DNA from: Dermanyssus gallinae
Taxonomy: Eukaryota; Arthropoda; Arachnida; Mesostigmata; Dermanyssidae
Direction: 5' to 3'
DNA: 64,000 bases
Assembly (NCBI GenBank): GCA_003439945.1
Contig: QVRM01002032.1
Coordinates: 1-64,000 of the forward strand
Shown here: piece after piece, positions 43,082 to 54,489 of the stretch
Layout: each line of letters opens with the position of its first letter
How positions within the stretch are numbered: the stretch's first letter is position 1
Made by a program: the position numbers and the translations under genes
Notes under the pieces: generated by a model
What the model was told of the DNA's origin: nothing
What the model saw: only the letters and a program-made list of their open reading frames with translations
The model's database searches: none

Positions 43082-43800
43082 TTAGCAGCACTGTAGGAGC
43101 TATCTCTAGTTTCGTAATGTATGCATTGAAAGTTGCAACATGTAAATAAAACGGATACTAAGACAATCAATACTTTTTTCGTAATTGGTATTTCACTGCC
43201 AATTTATATCAGAGTAATTTTAATTATAGATTACTTACTCAGATGGGTAACCAAGGGTGAATACTTGACCTCAAACGAACTCGTATGAATAACCCATTTT
43301 ATCAGATGTGGCAATTTTAAATGCACTGGACGTAAGCTTCATCTCGATGACAGGCAAAACGTGTTAGACGTGCAACGAAGCAGAAGCGCTCAATGCTAAA
43401 TATAGTTTACGATGCTCCAGACTGATTATTATTATTATTATTATTGGTGATTAATGTTATTCAATGAACGAGCCATCACAAACATACGAATCAGCACTGC
43501 TTCATGAGCAACTGTTACTACGCCAATTAAACAGGGCATGCAGTAACCAACTGGCCGATTGGCTGCATTTCTGTATGCGTCGGAGTTTCCTACGTCAAAG
43601 CCTTAGACGCCTAAGCTAGAGCCACTTGCGGTACTGACCTCCGCAAGCCACTTGTTTGCTTATCTACAACGTCAACACGAATTGTTTGCCTACCCGCAAT
43701 TCTCTTATTGCATGAGAGCTTAATCGGATGGAAGAGACGCACCTATTCCCTGGTCAAATCCACATACATGTTATTTGCTTCGCAATAACTTTCTATTTTA
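43082..43800. other. No recognised gene
   Basis: Includes a short (ATT)n near 43427-43446. No coding or repeat family was recognised. Confidence 0.5.
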
Positions 43801-43806
43801 TTTCCA

Positions 43807-43897
43807 GATGGTACATAACTGCAATACAATTGTCATTATATACAAGTTGAGCACTCCAGCGACCGTCCCACCCTGGCGAAAAAGTGCAAAGACCGCC
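43807..43897 (+). repeat. Dispersed repeat, copy 2 (first copy at 551-645)
   Basis: GATGGTACATAA to GGCGAAAAAGTGCAA, in the same order as copy 1 with small substitutions and indels. Confidence 0.7.
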
Positions 43898-44340
43898 GCT
43901 GCGTCTGGCAGCTCGCTACGTGGTATTTAGCGCACACCTGCGAGCAGAACCGGCAACGACATTGATCGCCAACTTGATGGTTTAAATTTGTCAAAGTCTA
44001 GATCGACTCGAAAACACCCTATCCCTTCTATGTTTTTTTCGCGTTCGTTATCGTTTATCGATGTTTGTTGATTACCGCCGTCCGGCACGTGTATTTTAGC
44101 TAGCGGTGTAATGCATGGATATGGACGCGGCGGCGGGATAGAAATACCAGCCGACCAGAAGACGAATAATCATGTTCTCTGTCTCCTGCCGGCTGTTGCC
44201 GATTTCTCTGTGAAAGAAAAGAAGCGCCCAACTTTTATGTAGCATATGGTGCGCCGTTTTTTGACACCGCTTACAATGGTAATTAATGACATTCCGAGTT
44301 CGGGAACCGCTTATAGTCTACCCCCAGCTTCAGTTACCCA

Positions 44341-44500
44341 AACAAGCCGGTTTAGTGGCAAAAGTCTTTGATTTGCATTCGGGAGGCCTGGGTTCGAGAC
44401 CCAGACCAACCACTCTCAAATTGGTTTGCATGGCTTTCAATTAAGACAAGGTAAATGCCGAGGTGGAGTAAAAATCAGCCATGACATGAAAAAACACCGT
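44341..44500 (+). mobile_element. tRNA-derived SINE, family C
   Basis: Head CAAGCCGGTTTAGTGGCAAA, B box CTGGGTTCGAGACCCAG (44389-44405) with perfect T-stem, then CACTCTCAAATTGGTTTGCA, GTAAATGCCGAGGTGGAGTA and AAAATCAGCCATGACATG, then an A-rich tail. Confidence 0.87.
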
Positions 44501-44509
44501 ACACGGGCA

Positions 44510-45560
44510 TCAATTAGCCTTACGGGAAAACTAAAAAAAACTTTGCTCTCTCTCTCTCACCCTTTCTCTCAATCGTCCTCTAATGGCCTTGCGTGCCGAG
44601 TATTTTCTGACCAAAATGTCTCACTGCAGCAGCACCGGCCGCTCGGCCGAAGCGTATCGCCGCGAGCTAAATATAAACTTAACTGGAGGTGCCTTCAGCG
44701 TGATCTGTAGCCATCGAATCATCGAACTACTCTGATCCTAAAAGGCGAGAATCTAGACGCGGTTCGATGGCCGAACGGCTCGACCCACTTTGAGCAAGCA
44801 ACATCACCGGCAACCATCGAGGCAACGAAAACTAATCCCTACTTAACATAACTATCACAAACTATCACAATATGTTTTTTGAAAAAAAAAACATTTATTT
44901 CCCTTTCAAATATATATAAATCCGTGTGTACACTCTAAAAACACGAGTCCAGAGATGCAGACGACGCATCACTTTGCTCAAGATAGCGTTCGCCTTTTGA
45001 GAAAATGCCAAGCAATTCCAAGTTTGAGGCGGACGGGGTAGGTGGGGAGAAAGACGGGTTTAGTGGGTTTGACAGTCCCCTAATAGTCGCTGAGTGAGCT
45101 TCTAACGATGCATGTGCTTCAAGCTGTCTTGACACCTCTCAATAATTCGTTGTTGTTACGGTTTCTGTTGACGTTGTTGTTGTGTGTGCTACTACGATTT
45201 CTACTACTAAGTTTAACCTGCGGACACTTACTGCTCAGACGGGCGTACCGAATTCTGCAAACAGCTTATACGGCTTCCGTCAGCCACCTGTGTTTGTGTC
45301 CTTCCACGCTTTACCTCGAGGAGAGCAGTGAAGATTATCCTCTGCCACTAGCCCGACCTGGCCTTATCTGGCACCGACAGCGTGTGGTGTTGTCGTAGAT
45401 AGATCGGTTTTCAGTATGGCGGTAGTACTTCCGATTGCGAACAACTCAAAAAATCCACGAGCGGTTTTTCGAAAGCGCCTGCCGACCCAAGATAGAGATA
45501 GGAAATAAAGGCAGATTTAAACTAAAATCCCAATATCCAACTGAGAGTAGCGTTTTGAAT
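44510..45560. other. No recognised gene
   Basis: A CT run lies at 44548-44562. A plus frame at 45108-45398 is Leu-rich and hydrophobic at its start, but the Leu codons coincide with GTT/GTTG repeats, so a signal peptide or membrane protein is not supported. Confidence 0.45.
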
Positions 45561-45567
45561 GCGCCAG

Positions 45568-45568
45568 A

Positions 45569-45611
<43 letters not shown>
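45568..45611. repeat. (TA)n microsatellite
   Basis: Pure TA run. Confidence 0.95.
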
Positions 45612-45612
<1 letters not shown>

Positions 45613-45799
45613 TACTATTACTAAAGTTACGGTGCTCAACTCTGCTTTATTGTCGCTTCTTGGTGTAAATGCCCACCTTTTAAAAAACCTCAACAATATC
45701 TCGTTGTGACGCTAACTAGTGGTGCCGAGTATTATGTTTATGTTTATTTATTTAAAATGCACCCTGTTTGGGTATGTAAATACGAACATAGTATATATA

Positions 45800-46207
45800 A
45801 CAAACATGGTAAAATGAGTTATGAGCATTCTCGCTCAAGTTGAGAAAGCGACACAGATTTCGTACAATCAGGTGGTGGTAGAGGGGACATGGGCCGCCAC
45901 AACGACGGCATCTGCAGTCCTCCTTGGGTTCATGAAACCCAGCAGACCGGCATAGTAGATGATGAAATCCGTGAACACTGTAGCGAGTAGTGAGGTGACG
46001 ACATGGCCGGAGAGCGTCCTTCCAGGCCTGGTTAGTCATAGCTGGTGATAGATAAAACTCTCTGGGAATTAGAGACACTTTTTGAGAATACTCATGCCGA
46101 AACGTTTCCAGAGCGACTGTCTGCGGCAAATTAAAGCTTGCTGGAAGCTTGCTTGTTGGAAACGATGTCAAGCTGTTCCAGAAGAAACTTCGCTCCCTTC
46201 TTTCCAA
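45800..46207 (-). pseudogene. Non-LTR retrotransposon, CCHC knuckle end (CCHC family)
   Basis: On the minus strand: NLPQTVALETFRHEYSQKVS, REFYLSPAMTNQAWKDALRP, RYSVHGFHHLLCRSAGFHEP and KEDCRCRRCGGPCPLYHHL. These align with the 60.8 kb copy (RLPETQAYRDFICQWEVRLS, TGAMTNNAWKGLHR, VVRYAVHGFHHVLCNTQGYH, ECICNRCGRACGRYHAGEC). The final Cys is lost after YHHL. The upstream limit lies just before a long (TA)n tract at 46265. The frame is open over this length, so the copy is fairly young. Confidence 0.82.
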
Positions 46208-46261
46208 AAACTGGTGCCGAGTATTGATGGAAAATTAGAAGAAAAAAACATTTTTAGCTAT

Positions 46262-46264
<3 letters not shown>

Positions 46265-46334
<70 letters not shown>

Positions 46335-46336
46335 TA
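46265..46336. repeat. (TA)n microsatellite
   Basis: About 70 bases of TA abutting the 5' limit of the minus-strand LINE fragment. Confidence 0.95.
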
Positions 46337-46339
46337 TGG

Positions 46340-47720
46340 GCAGTAAAGGGCGCTCCAGTCCCGGTAGCAGCGTTGCAATTCGCACCAGCTAGCTCGTGTC
46401 GTCGCCGCCGGCGCGCAGCAGCAGCGCGACAGAAGTTAACAGAACGAACGGGCTGCGCGCAAAGATTTGGATTGAGAGGCCAGAAGTATCGACGAAGGAA
46501 AGAAAAGACGACGACGACGACAACATTGGCAGGTTCACAACGTGCGTGCGCGGTGACGAAACGAATCTTCACGACGTTGCGACGTCTGCGTTTTCTTTTT
46601 CTCCTTGTTGGACGTCCAACTAACAGGAGGGGTTCGGGGGTAAGGGGGATCATCGTTATCGTGTCTGTCTAAATAGCTTGCACGAGCGAAGCGAGCCGCC
46701 GCCATCATCATAAAGCCGTCGTCATCATCGTTTCGATCGTCAGGGGGGGTTTCTGTAGCGTGTAGTGGCCGTCTGGCGCCGACCAGCGATAGACAGCGAC
46801 AAAGTTGACGCGTTTGGACATTGCCTGCAATGACATGTTTCTATATATATATATATATATATATGCATACATTATGCAATAAGATGCATTTCTGAACTTG
46901 CCGCTCTCATTATAAGGGGGCCACATGTCACGTCTGTACGGCCAGCAATAGTGTATCAACACACGCGTACGACTATTCAGTTCGGGACAAAAATTCGTCG
47001 TCGCCCAATACGTTTCACTCCCTAGGTATATTTCACACTCAAAATAAATCTATTATTATTATTATTATTATTAATGTTACTACACCATTCGAATAATAAT
47101 TAAATTTACTTTCAAAATCGGCCAGTCAATGTTGAAGCGATACGTCTCCAACTCTCAACTTTCTACAATGCAGTGATGTGGAAAAACGCTCGCTTACGAC
47201 CAAATTGGGCTCGATCTCTCACTTCTTACAATTACGTTCACAGCTATCTCATATCAAGCACACGTGACAAAGCTACGTCGATTATACGTGGATCTAGTCG
47301 ATCAGCCAATGGCATTGTTTCGTGAAAGAGCCGCCGCCTCCAACAACAGCAACAACGAGATCTAATACACCACCACAGAGTAGGAGTAAGGCCCCGCTCA
47401 GATCATTGACGTTTGTTCAAACCGTTTGGCTATAGCCACCACCGCCATCCAGTAGCTCTAGTGCAACTAAATGCGAATAAACCAATCCACCGTTATCTGC
47501 AGAATCTACCAACTCACGGGCAACTCACTCAGTCATAGCCCAGATTTGGACAGGTTCAAGCTCTAACTACTTAAGATGAACGCTTTATGTTATTAAATAC
47601 TTTTGCGCATTGCCTGCGAGATCGCCAATCTACTGCTGCCCTCCACTGAAAGCAACAGCTCGTAACGTTCTTCAAGTAGTTGCTATTCACGCGTACGTAA
47701 GACTGCACAAAAATAGTGTT
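46340..47720. other. No recognised gene; GC-rich part at 46.34-46.76 kb
   Basis: The GC-rich part has CAG/CGA repeats and opposing open frames. A short TA run (46842-46864) and an (ATT)n (47050-47072) follow. Confidence 0.45.
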
Positions 47721-47724
47721 GAGC

Positions 47725-48020
47725 TTATACAGAGTACTCAGTCCGCAGTTTACTGTCCAGCCAATCGCCATGGAAACTTTACGCAACCATGGGCGAAGAA
47801 ACGTCAACATTTTTCAATAAGCTTGGAAAAAGACTAAACGCAGTCACAAAGGATCCTCGTTCTGGAGAGCAGCTACTGCAGCGCGTATCGATCGAACTTC
47901 GGCGCGGAAACGCGGCGTCAGTCGACGGGTCCCTTCTCTCCGCCAAAGGATTCGCTGAGATTCCGTAGGAATACTGATGTTCTTAATAATGTCTTAATTA
48001 AACCAGTAAATAGTTTTAGC
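47725..48020 (+). pseudogene. Non-LTR retrotransposon C-terminus and 3' UTR (RLE family)
   Basis: Nucleotide words such as CTTGGAAAAAGACTAAACGC, GATCCTCGTTCTGGAGAG and GCGGAAACGCGGCGTCAGTC are shared with the copy at 10567-10836. The reading frame is disturbed by a small deletion near 47.78 kb, after which GSRSGEQLLQRVSIELRRGN-like sequence can be read in another frame. It ends with a TAG at 47966-47968 and a tail GATGTTCTTAATAATGTC like that at 10.85 kb. Strongly 5' truncated. Confidence 0.8.
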
Positions 48021-48139
48021 AAACAAAAAAAATTGAACTTTACATGCCGCTGTCGCGCCCATAAGTGACGACAGCGTCAATTCGATAAGTATGGTGGCGG
48101 TTTACGGCGCGAGATCGCAAACAATTGACCGTTGACCGC

Positions 48140-48715
48140 CGCACGTCCGGCGTTCTATTTTCGGAGATTAGACCAACAACATGTCACTCTATTAGAGGTA
48201 ATGATGGACCGACAATGGCAATTTGGGGTGCAAAGTGCTTGCAATAGTTTACGCCTTGGGTGCTTAGGCAGGAGAACCCAACTTGTCGAGATTCCTCAAG
48301 TCCACAGTTCTCATGAAAGAAGAGGTTTAACTCCCCGACGGTGTATTTGCTGAGGTTCCGACACCACATGTGATGCCATATGCAAGGGCTAATGGAGATA
48401 ACTTCACGTTCATGCACGACAGCGGTAGACCGCACGCTGCCGCATTTGTTCGGGCGAATTTCGCCTTTAATTAGACTTAGCTTAATGGAATGACCAGCAT
48501 GTTCTGCTGACAAGAAATCCAATCAAAACAAGCGTAAAGATCTGACGAGTTAGAACCAGATCTCCATATTCAGCAACATTTGCTTATGAATACAACGCGG
48601 GTGAAGCGGAATCGATTCATAGCAATTAATTGATGAGTTCATTGGATCAACGCCGAGTTGCATGGCGGTCGTTATTAGGGCACGTCGTAGTGATACACAC
48701 AACTCAAAAAGACGG
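48140..48715 (+). pseudogene. Tc1-like transposase relic
   Basis: Tc1 transposases are DD34E cut-and-paste enzymes. The relic reads, across frame changes, VLFSEIRPTTCH, NDGPTMAIWGAKC (cf. the Tc1 block SVMVWGGI), TPRRCI, then VMPYARANGDNFTFMHDSGR and PHAAAFVRANFA. The last matches the second catalytic region (usually F-x-QDNARPH; here HDSGRPH keeps the Asp). A one-base shift later gives LMEWPACSAD (usually EWPAxSPDLNPIE) and, near 48.60-48.70 kb, NRFIAIN and LMSSLDQRRVAWRSLL (usually NxLIxSMPRR). At least four frame disruptions and stops make it inactive. Terminal repeats were not found. A tail with TTGAAATAAACAATT follows. Confidence 0.75.
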
Positions 48716-48880
48716 ATGTTAATGTTGAAATAAACAATTCAACCGTGCATTTTTTGCTCGTACTAAGTGTATATATATTTTTTTTTTGTTGAAATACATA
48801 TCGAAGTGTTTCCTTCAGAGTTCCTTAAAAATATTTGATGCAACCAGTTGCTATGTAGATCAACACTCAACCTTACGTGG

Positions 48881-48881
<1 letters not shown>

Positions 48882-48935
<54 letters not shown>
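48882..48935. repeat. (TA)n microsatellite
   Basis: Pure TA run of about 54 bases. Confidence 0.95.
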
Positions 48936-48937
<2 letters not shown>

Positions 48938-48939
48938 GA

Positions 48940-49370
48940 AGCGTAATCTCAACGCCGCGAGGTGATTAAACGCGCTTTTGCAGTCTGGTCGTAGTGAGTC
49001 TGTTCCTTGATCTGGGCTGATAATATTTATAACACGTCTCCTGATGTCTCGATCAGAACATTCAGAACGGTAGGCAGTTTGATAGCGGCTCTCGGGCATC
49101 GCACTTTTGCCGCTGACGAAAACACGACCAGATACGCTATTTCCAACTCACACCAACCCTGACCCTCAACGACAATGGTCCATTACAGAAGCCTGGAAAT
49201 CGCGCGCACTCTGTGCAAGGCTTTCAATTGCTCTGTCTCGACGGCATCGCGCGAAGCGTACACAATGCAAGTGTGATACTCAAAGCAATTGTGATCAAAC
49301 TATCAAGGCAAAAGTTGACTCTCTGGGATGTCGTGAGGCGGGGTAGACACGCCTACACACATATACTATA
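48940..49370. other. No recognised gene
   Basis: Short open frames at 48881-49099 (minus) and 49107-49346 (plus) match nothing known. Confidence 0.5.
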
Positions 49371-49376
49371 GAGTAA

Positions 49377-49377
49377 G

Positions 49378-49420
<43 letters not shown>
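49377..49420. repeat. (TA)n microsatellite with one TG interruption
   Basis: TA runs either side of TGTA. Confidence 0.95.
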
Positions 49421-49423
<3 letters not shown>

Positions 49424-49560
49424 CTGCTGCTGCTGTCAAAGTTCACAAGGACAAAACACATGTTTAGACTGCTTCTGTTAAACTGTAGAAAGAAAATGTG
49501 CCAGAAATCAGCTATTCTAACTAAGGGTCGCTGGTTAGAGAAAGACACCGTTTGTTATCC

Positions 49561-49682
49561 GCATTATTGTTGATGTTGTTGTTGTTGTACCTGTTGTTGT
49601 TATTGTTGCGGTTGTTGTTATTGTTGCGGTTGTTGTTGTTGTTGTTGTTGTTATTGTTACTGTTGTTGTTGCCATTGATGTT
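49561..49682. repeat. (GTT)n trinucleotide tract
   Basis: GTT units with GCG and ATT changes on the plus strand. Poly-Leu (plus) and poly-Thr (minus) frames are shadows of it. Confidence 0.92.
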
Positions 49683-50321
49683 CTTTTCGTGGCTGCAGTT
49701 GAAGCCCTTACATCGGATGTGTCAGTCAGTTTAGAGAAAGTTTCTCCGTATGCGTGTAACCCGGCTGACGCTACAGTCGACTGCTGTTCATGAACGCTTA
49801 GACAATACTGGAACAATACACAAGCATTTGTACGGTGGAGAAAACAGCAAAAAATAGAATAGTAACGGGCGTCTAGTGAATTATCGTCACTTCTTCCTGT
49901 ATCGCAAAACATAACGGTGGTTTCGTTATGTGAAAGGCCGGTCTCCTGTATACGCCCGTTCACCTACTTATCTGGCTTTACATGTCGGTTGCTGTCGCAG
50001 CGGCTGACATGACGGCTTGTTTGTAAGTGTCACGGCCCAGCCGGCGGATCTCCTGTTCTGTTCAGTTCTGTCCGTTGATCCAAATGTCTGTTCCTTATAA
50101 GGGTAGGCGGGGGTGTCTTCTGCCCTAGGTTGGCAGGTAGACTTCGTCCCGCCGCCTCGATCAACCCGGTCCAGGTGTAAGCTGCACCTCCTCAATCAGT
50201 TGCAGCTCTTCGTGATGCCGGCTCACACTTCTCGTTCACACAATGTTGGTCTCACAATCTTGACGTAGTTCGGAACCCGCAACTCGCAGCAATCAACCGC
50301 AGGGCACAACCACCATCACCA

Positions 50322-50455
50322 ACGCCAACAACAACAACAACAACAACAACAATAACAACACTAGTAACAACAGTCAAGACAACAACGGCAACAATAGCGA
50401 CAAAAACAACAGGAACAATAACGAGAACAACAATAGTAGCAACAACAAAAATAAC

Positions 50456-50489
<34 letters not shown>

Positions 50490-50504
50490 ACAACAACAAC
50501 AATG

Positions 50505-50544
<40 letters not shown>

Positions 50545-50548
50545 ATAC
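50322..50548. repeat. (CAA)n trinucleotide tract
   Basis: More than 200 bases of AAC/CAA units on the plus strand, opposite in strand sense to the GTT tracts at 49.6 and 50.7 kb. Poly-Leu and poly-Cys frames on the minus strand come from it. Confidence 0.93.
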
Positions 50549-50649
50549 CCGTCACAGGTGTGAACCTCTAAATTATCTGCACATACCATCCGACTCCTAC
50601 ATCACCGTTTTTCAGCCACAGAGGAGGTGACATCGCACGGCGATGTCGT

Positions 50650-51060
50650 TGTCATTATTCTTGTTGTTGTCATCATCATCATCATCATCCTGTTTCTTCA
50701 TACTTGTTATTGCTGTTGTTGCAATGTTGTTATCGTTATCGATGTTGTTCCATTGTAGTCTATAGTAGTAACATGTTGTTGTTGTTGTCGCCGTTGTTGC
50801 TGTTGTTGTTGTCGCCGTCGCCGTTGTTTTTGTCGTTGTTGTTGTCGCCGTTGTTGTTGTCGTTGTTGTTTGTTGTCGCCGCCGTTGTTGTTGTCGTTGT
50901 TGTTTGTTGTCGCCGCCGTTGCTGTTGTTGTCAATGTTGTTTCTGTCAATGTTGTTGGCGTTGTTATCATTATTGTTGTCGTTGTTATTGTGGCAGTACT
51001 AGATGTCGTCGTCGTCGTTGTCTTTATCGTTATAGTCGTCTTTATTAATGGTCGCATTCG
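50650..51060. repeat. (GTT)n/(GTC)n trinucleotide field with internal longer duplications
   Basis: GTT, GTC and CGC units with CAT near 50676-50692. Longer blocks such as TTGTTGTCGTTGTTGTTTGT recur near 50850-50910, so the field grew by duplication of units larger than three bases. Confidence 0.9.
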
Positions 51061-51099
51061 GCTAGAAGTTCCCGCCTTCCAGCAACGTTGTCGACGCCG

Positions 51100-51225
51100 C
51101 TGCCGCCGCCACCACTATTGCTGCTGCGGCTGCTACCGCCGAGTGTTGTTCCAGCGATGTCTAGCGCCCTCGCCAACGTCGGCGCATCCGACAGACAGAT
51201 CTCTCACCTCTTTTCCGGACAACAG

Positions 51226-51264
<39 letters not shown>

Positions 51265-51420
51265 CAAAGCAAGCGTCAACGGGTACTGCTGCTGTTGCTG
51301 TTGTTGCTGCTTCTGCTGGAGGTGCCGTTCACCGCCACCACCGTAGCACAACGCGTAATAGAAGTAGTAGTTGTAGTATTCGGCCAGACCTGAAGCGGCG
51401 TCTGCAGCTGGACAGACGCT
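51100..51420. repeat. (CAG)n and CTG tracts with intervening open sequence
   Basis: CAG/CAA at 51222-51268 and CTG/TTG at 51285-51318. One plus frame (51088-51393) reads MSSALANVGASDRQISHLFS, GQ, then a poly-Gln run and poly-Leu. The non-repeat lead could be a real exon before a Gln tract, but only about 25 residues support it. Confidence 0.6.
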
Positions 51421-51467
51421 GATGATCCTATTGACGAAGAAGACGACGACGACGGGCGGCAACAGAA

Positions 51468-51648
51468 GCAGAAGCAGCAGCAGCAGCAACAGCAGCAACA
51501 ACGGAAAGCAAATCGCTAACCGGACGCCCTACTGGACGCCCGCGCAAGCCGCCTCCACCACCACCACCACCGCCACCACCACCACCATCATCATCACCAT
51601 CATCATCATCATGGTTATCAATATTATCAACAACAACAACAACCATTT
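51468..51648. repeat. (CAG)n, (CAC)n and (CAT)n tracts
   Basis: CAG near 51470-51500, CAC at 51553-51586, CAT at 51587-51612, CAA near 51627-51645. Confidence 0.9.
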
Positions 51649-51798
51649 GTGACGTGAAGGCCTATCTAGGTATGCGCGCCGCCCGATCTCTATTCGGCCC
51701 GTATCGGAGCATACTGTCGTCGATATTGTAGATACCAGAATCTGTTGTCGGCGTTTGGATTGCCACCGGACCTGTTGTGGGTGGTATTGGTGTCGGCC

Positions 51799-51945
51799 GG
51801 TATCGGAACCTGGCATCGGTATAGGAACTGGTCACCGGTATCGGAACTTGTCATCAGTACCAAAACTTACTGTCGGTATCGGAACTTGTGGTCAGCATCG
51901 GAACTTCGGAAGTTGGTACCGGTTTCGGAACGGATATCGGTATCG
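51799..51945. repeat. 19-bp minisatellite
   Basis: About seven diverged copies of GGTATCGGAACTTGTCATC-like units. The repeated GGTATCGGAAC word is clear. Confidence 0.85.
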
Positions 51946-52274
51946 AGCCGATCTTGACTAATAACTCGCCGGTAACACAAGGCCGCAGTAACAGCGGCCC
52001 TGCGGACGCCCTCGCCCCCCGGTGGTCGCATGACGTCGGTGTAACGGCTTACTCATCGTAGGGTTGTCCAAAGTCGATACCAAGGTGGATCGGCACTGTG
52101 CGCGGCCGAGGCGCCGGACAAGCATCGCTCAAAAAGCGTCACATGCTGACCCACGTAAAGGCGAACTCCGCGTCGCCCGGACGTGAGCCGGGCGCCGGAG
52201 AGGCGCCGTTTTACCCAACCTTCGCATGCGGCCAGTATCTAGTAGTCGTAGTAGCTGTAGCAGTAGTAGGCGTT

Positions 52275-52500
52275 GAGTGACCCCCAAGAAATGCGTTAAG
52301 TGACCCCCAAGAAATGCGTTGAGTGACTCCCACGAAATCCGTTGCGGAGTGACCCTTGGAAAATCCGTCGAGTGACCCTCGGAGATCCAGTAAATGACTC
52401 TCGGAGATCTACTGAATGACCCTCGGAGATGTATTGAATGACCCTCGGAGATGTATTGAATGATCCTCGGGAATCCGTTGGGTTGACCCCCGGAGATAGT
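52275..52500. repeat. 22-23-bp minisatellite
   Basis: Ten or so units that shift gradually from GAGTGACCCCCAAGAAATGC type on the left to AATGACCCTCGGAGATGTAT type on the right, which shows directional divergence along the array. Confidence 0.9.
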
Positions 52501-52509
52501 CAAAGGGTA

Positions 52510-54480
52510 GCTGACGAGTGTCGTAGCGCGGCGGACCCAGTGGCCTAACGTGTGCGGTAAACCGTTGGATAGAACCAAGCAGATTCTTCTTGAAGTTCCT
52601 TTCTTGAAGAACGTCATCGACTCAAGCGGTGTTGTTGTCGTGTCGTGTGTACCGTGTCTAACCAGAACGACTTTGCGACTTATCAACGTCTACTGTCGAG
52701 AGTCTTGGAGAAAAGGTACGCCGTGGGCTGAATCACGCACATCTAGAATGGGAGAACCTTTCAATCAAAAAACTCCTGATCCTCTCTTGCTATTATTTTA
52801 TTTCATTTGATCTATTGCTGCTGTTGTTGCTAGGCTGCTATAGACACGTTTACTTAGACAAACTTGTAATATGAATTGATGCATAGAAGCAGCATGATCA
52901 GATGTACAGGGACAACTTTTTTACGTTTCAAAAGTAGTCAAATGGTATCGATTTGCTGCATTTTTATTGTAATCCTATAAAATCATCTATGAGTAAACAT
53001 ACGCTGGAAAATCTTGTAATTCGTTTATTCTATAGGTCTCTATCTGAATTACTGTAAACCATTTATTTAGTGTCTAAATGCACTCCCGGGCAGGCTCCCT
53101 TAAATTACGTAAGTGCTTGCTCTCTATCGGGTTTGCTTCTTGTTTCCCTCTAAAACCATAGTTACTAACACACAAATATCAACATGCGAGTAGCGAAATT
53201 TTTTTAACCATACCTAAATGATGTTGAAATAAACGTAGTGTTTGTGTTTATTTGACGAGTGATAAATGTTTTCATCAGAAATTAGAATAGCTCTTGCTGC
53301 GTTTGTACGTAATGCGTTGTATATACGCTGATAGTACTGAAAGGTGCCCGTGCTTAACATATTTTACTTCTGCTAACATGATTTGGTGAATTGTCACTTG
53401 TTGTGCGAAATGTATAAGGCGGGTAAATTAATGCAGATAAAATGGTTAAATTTGAGGCTAGCGAGTTATCAACTATGCTCTCGAAAACCAAGAAGAAAAG
53501 GGTCTCCTGCAAAAATAAATTACTATCCTGCAGCTAACTACTCTTTCTCCTTAGAGAACATATTTAGTCGATAAAGTTGCGCTAAAATGCTACGTCCTAT
53601 GTGTGGGTTCTCAAGTTAGTTCGAACTAAAACCAAAAATTATACGGTTGTGTCCTTTGTCTACTGGGCTGTTACACATAACGTAAGTCTGGATCGTTTTA
53701 ATCCAAACAGTAAGATAAGTATGACTAAGCAAACATACAAAATATCGAATATATAGACAATACTGTCTTTTTGAAAAGAATATATAGGTAAAAAAATTGG
53801 TGCATCTAATGCTAATTATGGTGACCATGCTCATGTCACAGTCGTCAAACACGATGATAGTAATCTTACTAGTGTGATCATATTATGTACTGCTCACTAT
53901 AGCAGATGAAACACTTCAGTTTTGCATCTGCTCATCTCGCGGGAGCAGCAGAGCGATAGGTTATATGCCTCGCCTCGTAAGCTCAGCATGGAATATCGTA
54001 CGTATCTACTGGTCGATGTAAAATATCTCGCACGTATTGGCTGTATCCAGGCTGACGGTTGACAGAGGCTGGAGGATAAAATAGACGTTGCCGTCACCGG
54101 GTTCCTTTCCTGTAACGGTTTGCCTAGTGTTTCTGCTTCCTTTCCTGGGAAAGGTCACAAGGTTGTTGTTGTTGTTGCTGTTGATCTGATTTCTGATAGA
54201 GGTGTCGCTACTAAATGGAATCATGCCTTGCTTTAGACTCACCGCTGAACGTACAGTCTTGCGCGCTTAAGCACGGTCGTATGCACTACTATTAGGCTGG
54301 ACGGCCACCTGCGTGAAATTGATCTAATCCGCAATCGTGCCTAATTAGTTCATCATATCTAATTCACGATGATGATTATGATAATAATGAAAATGACGCA
54401 GTGGTTACACAGAGCAGTAACAGGGCCAGTTTGGTCAGAATGACAGATTGTTTGATAGACTGGCCATCCTAGGTAGACTC
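52510..54480. other. No recognised gene
   Basis: AT-rich DNA from 52.8 kb on. Open frames at 52550-52810 and 53383-53574 (plus) and 53616-53852 (minus) have no domain. A short GTT run lies near 54163-54182. Confidence 0.5.
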
Positions 54481-54489
54481 GAAGGCCGC

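Noticed and set aside
44341..44412. Functional tRNA gene on the plus strand
   Set aside because: Same reason: T-stem is perfect but the head continues into the SINE-C body.
50361..50589. Poly-Cys and poly-Leu frames that could suggest a cysteine-rich or membrane protein
   Set aside because: Both are different frames of the same (CAA)n tract.
51088..51393. Gln-rich transcription factor exon
   Set aside because: Only about 25 residues outside the repeat support it, and the poly-Leu after the poly-Gln is the same repeat in another phase.
52275..52500. CRISPR-like array (also considered for 23199-23365 and 4514-4640)
   Set aside because: Units are directly adjacent without unique spacers, units diverge, and the DNA is eukaryotic in character.
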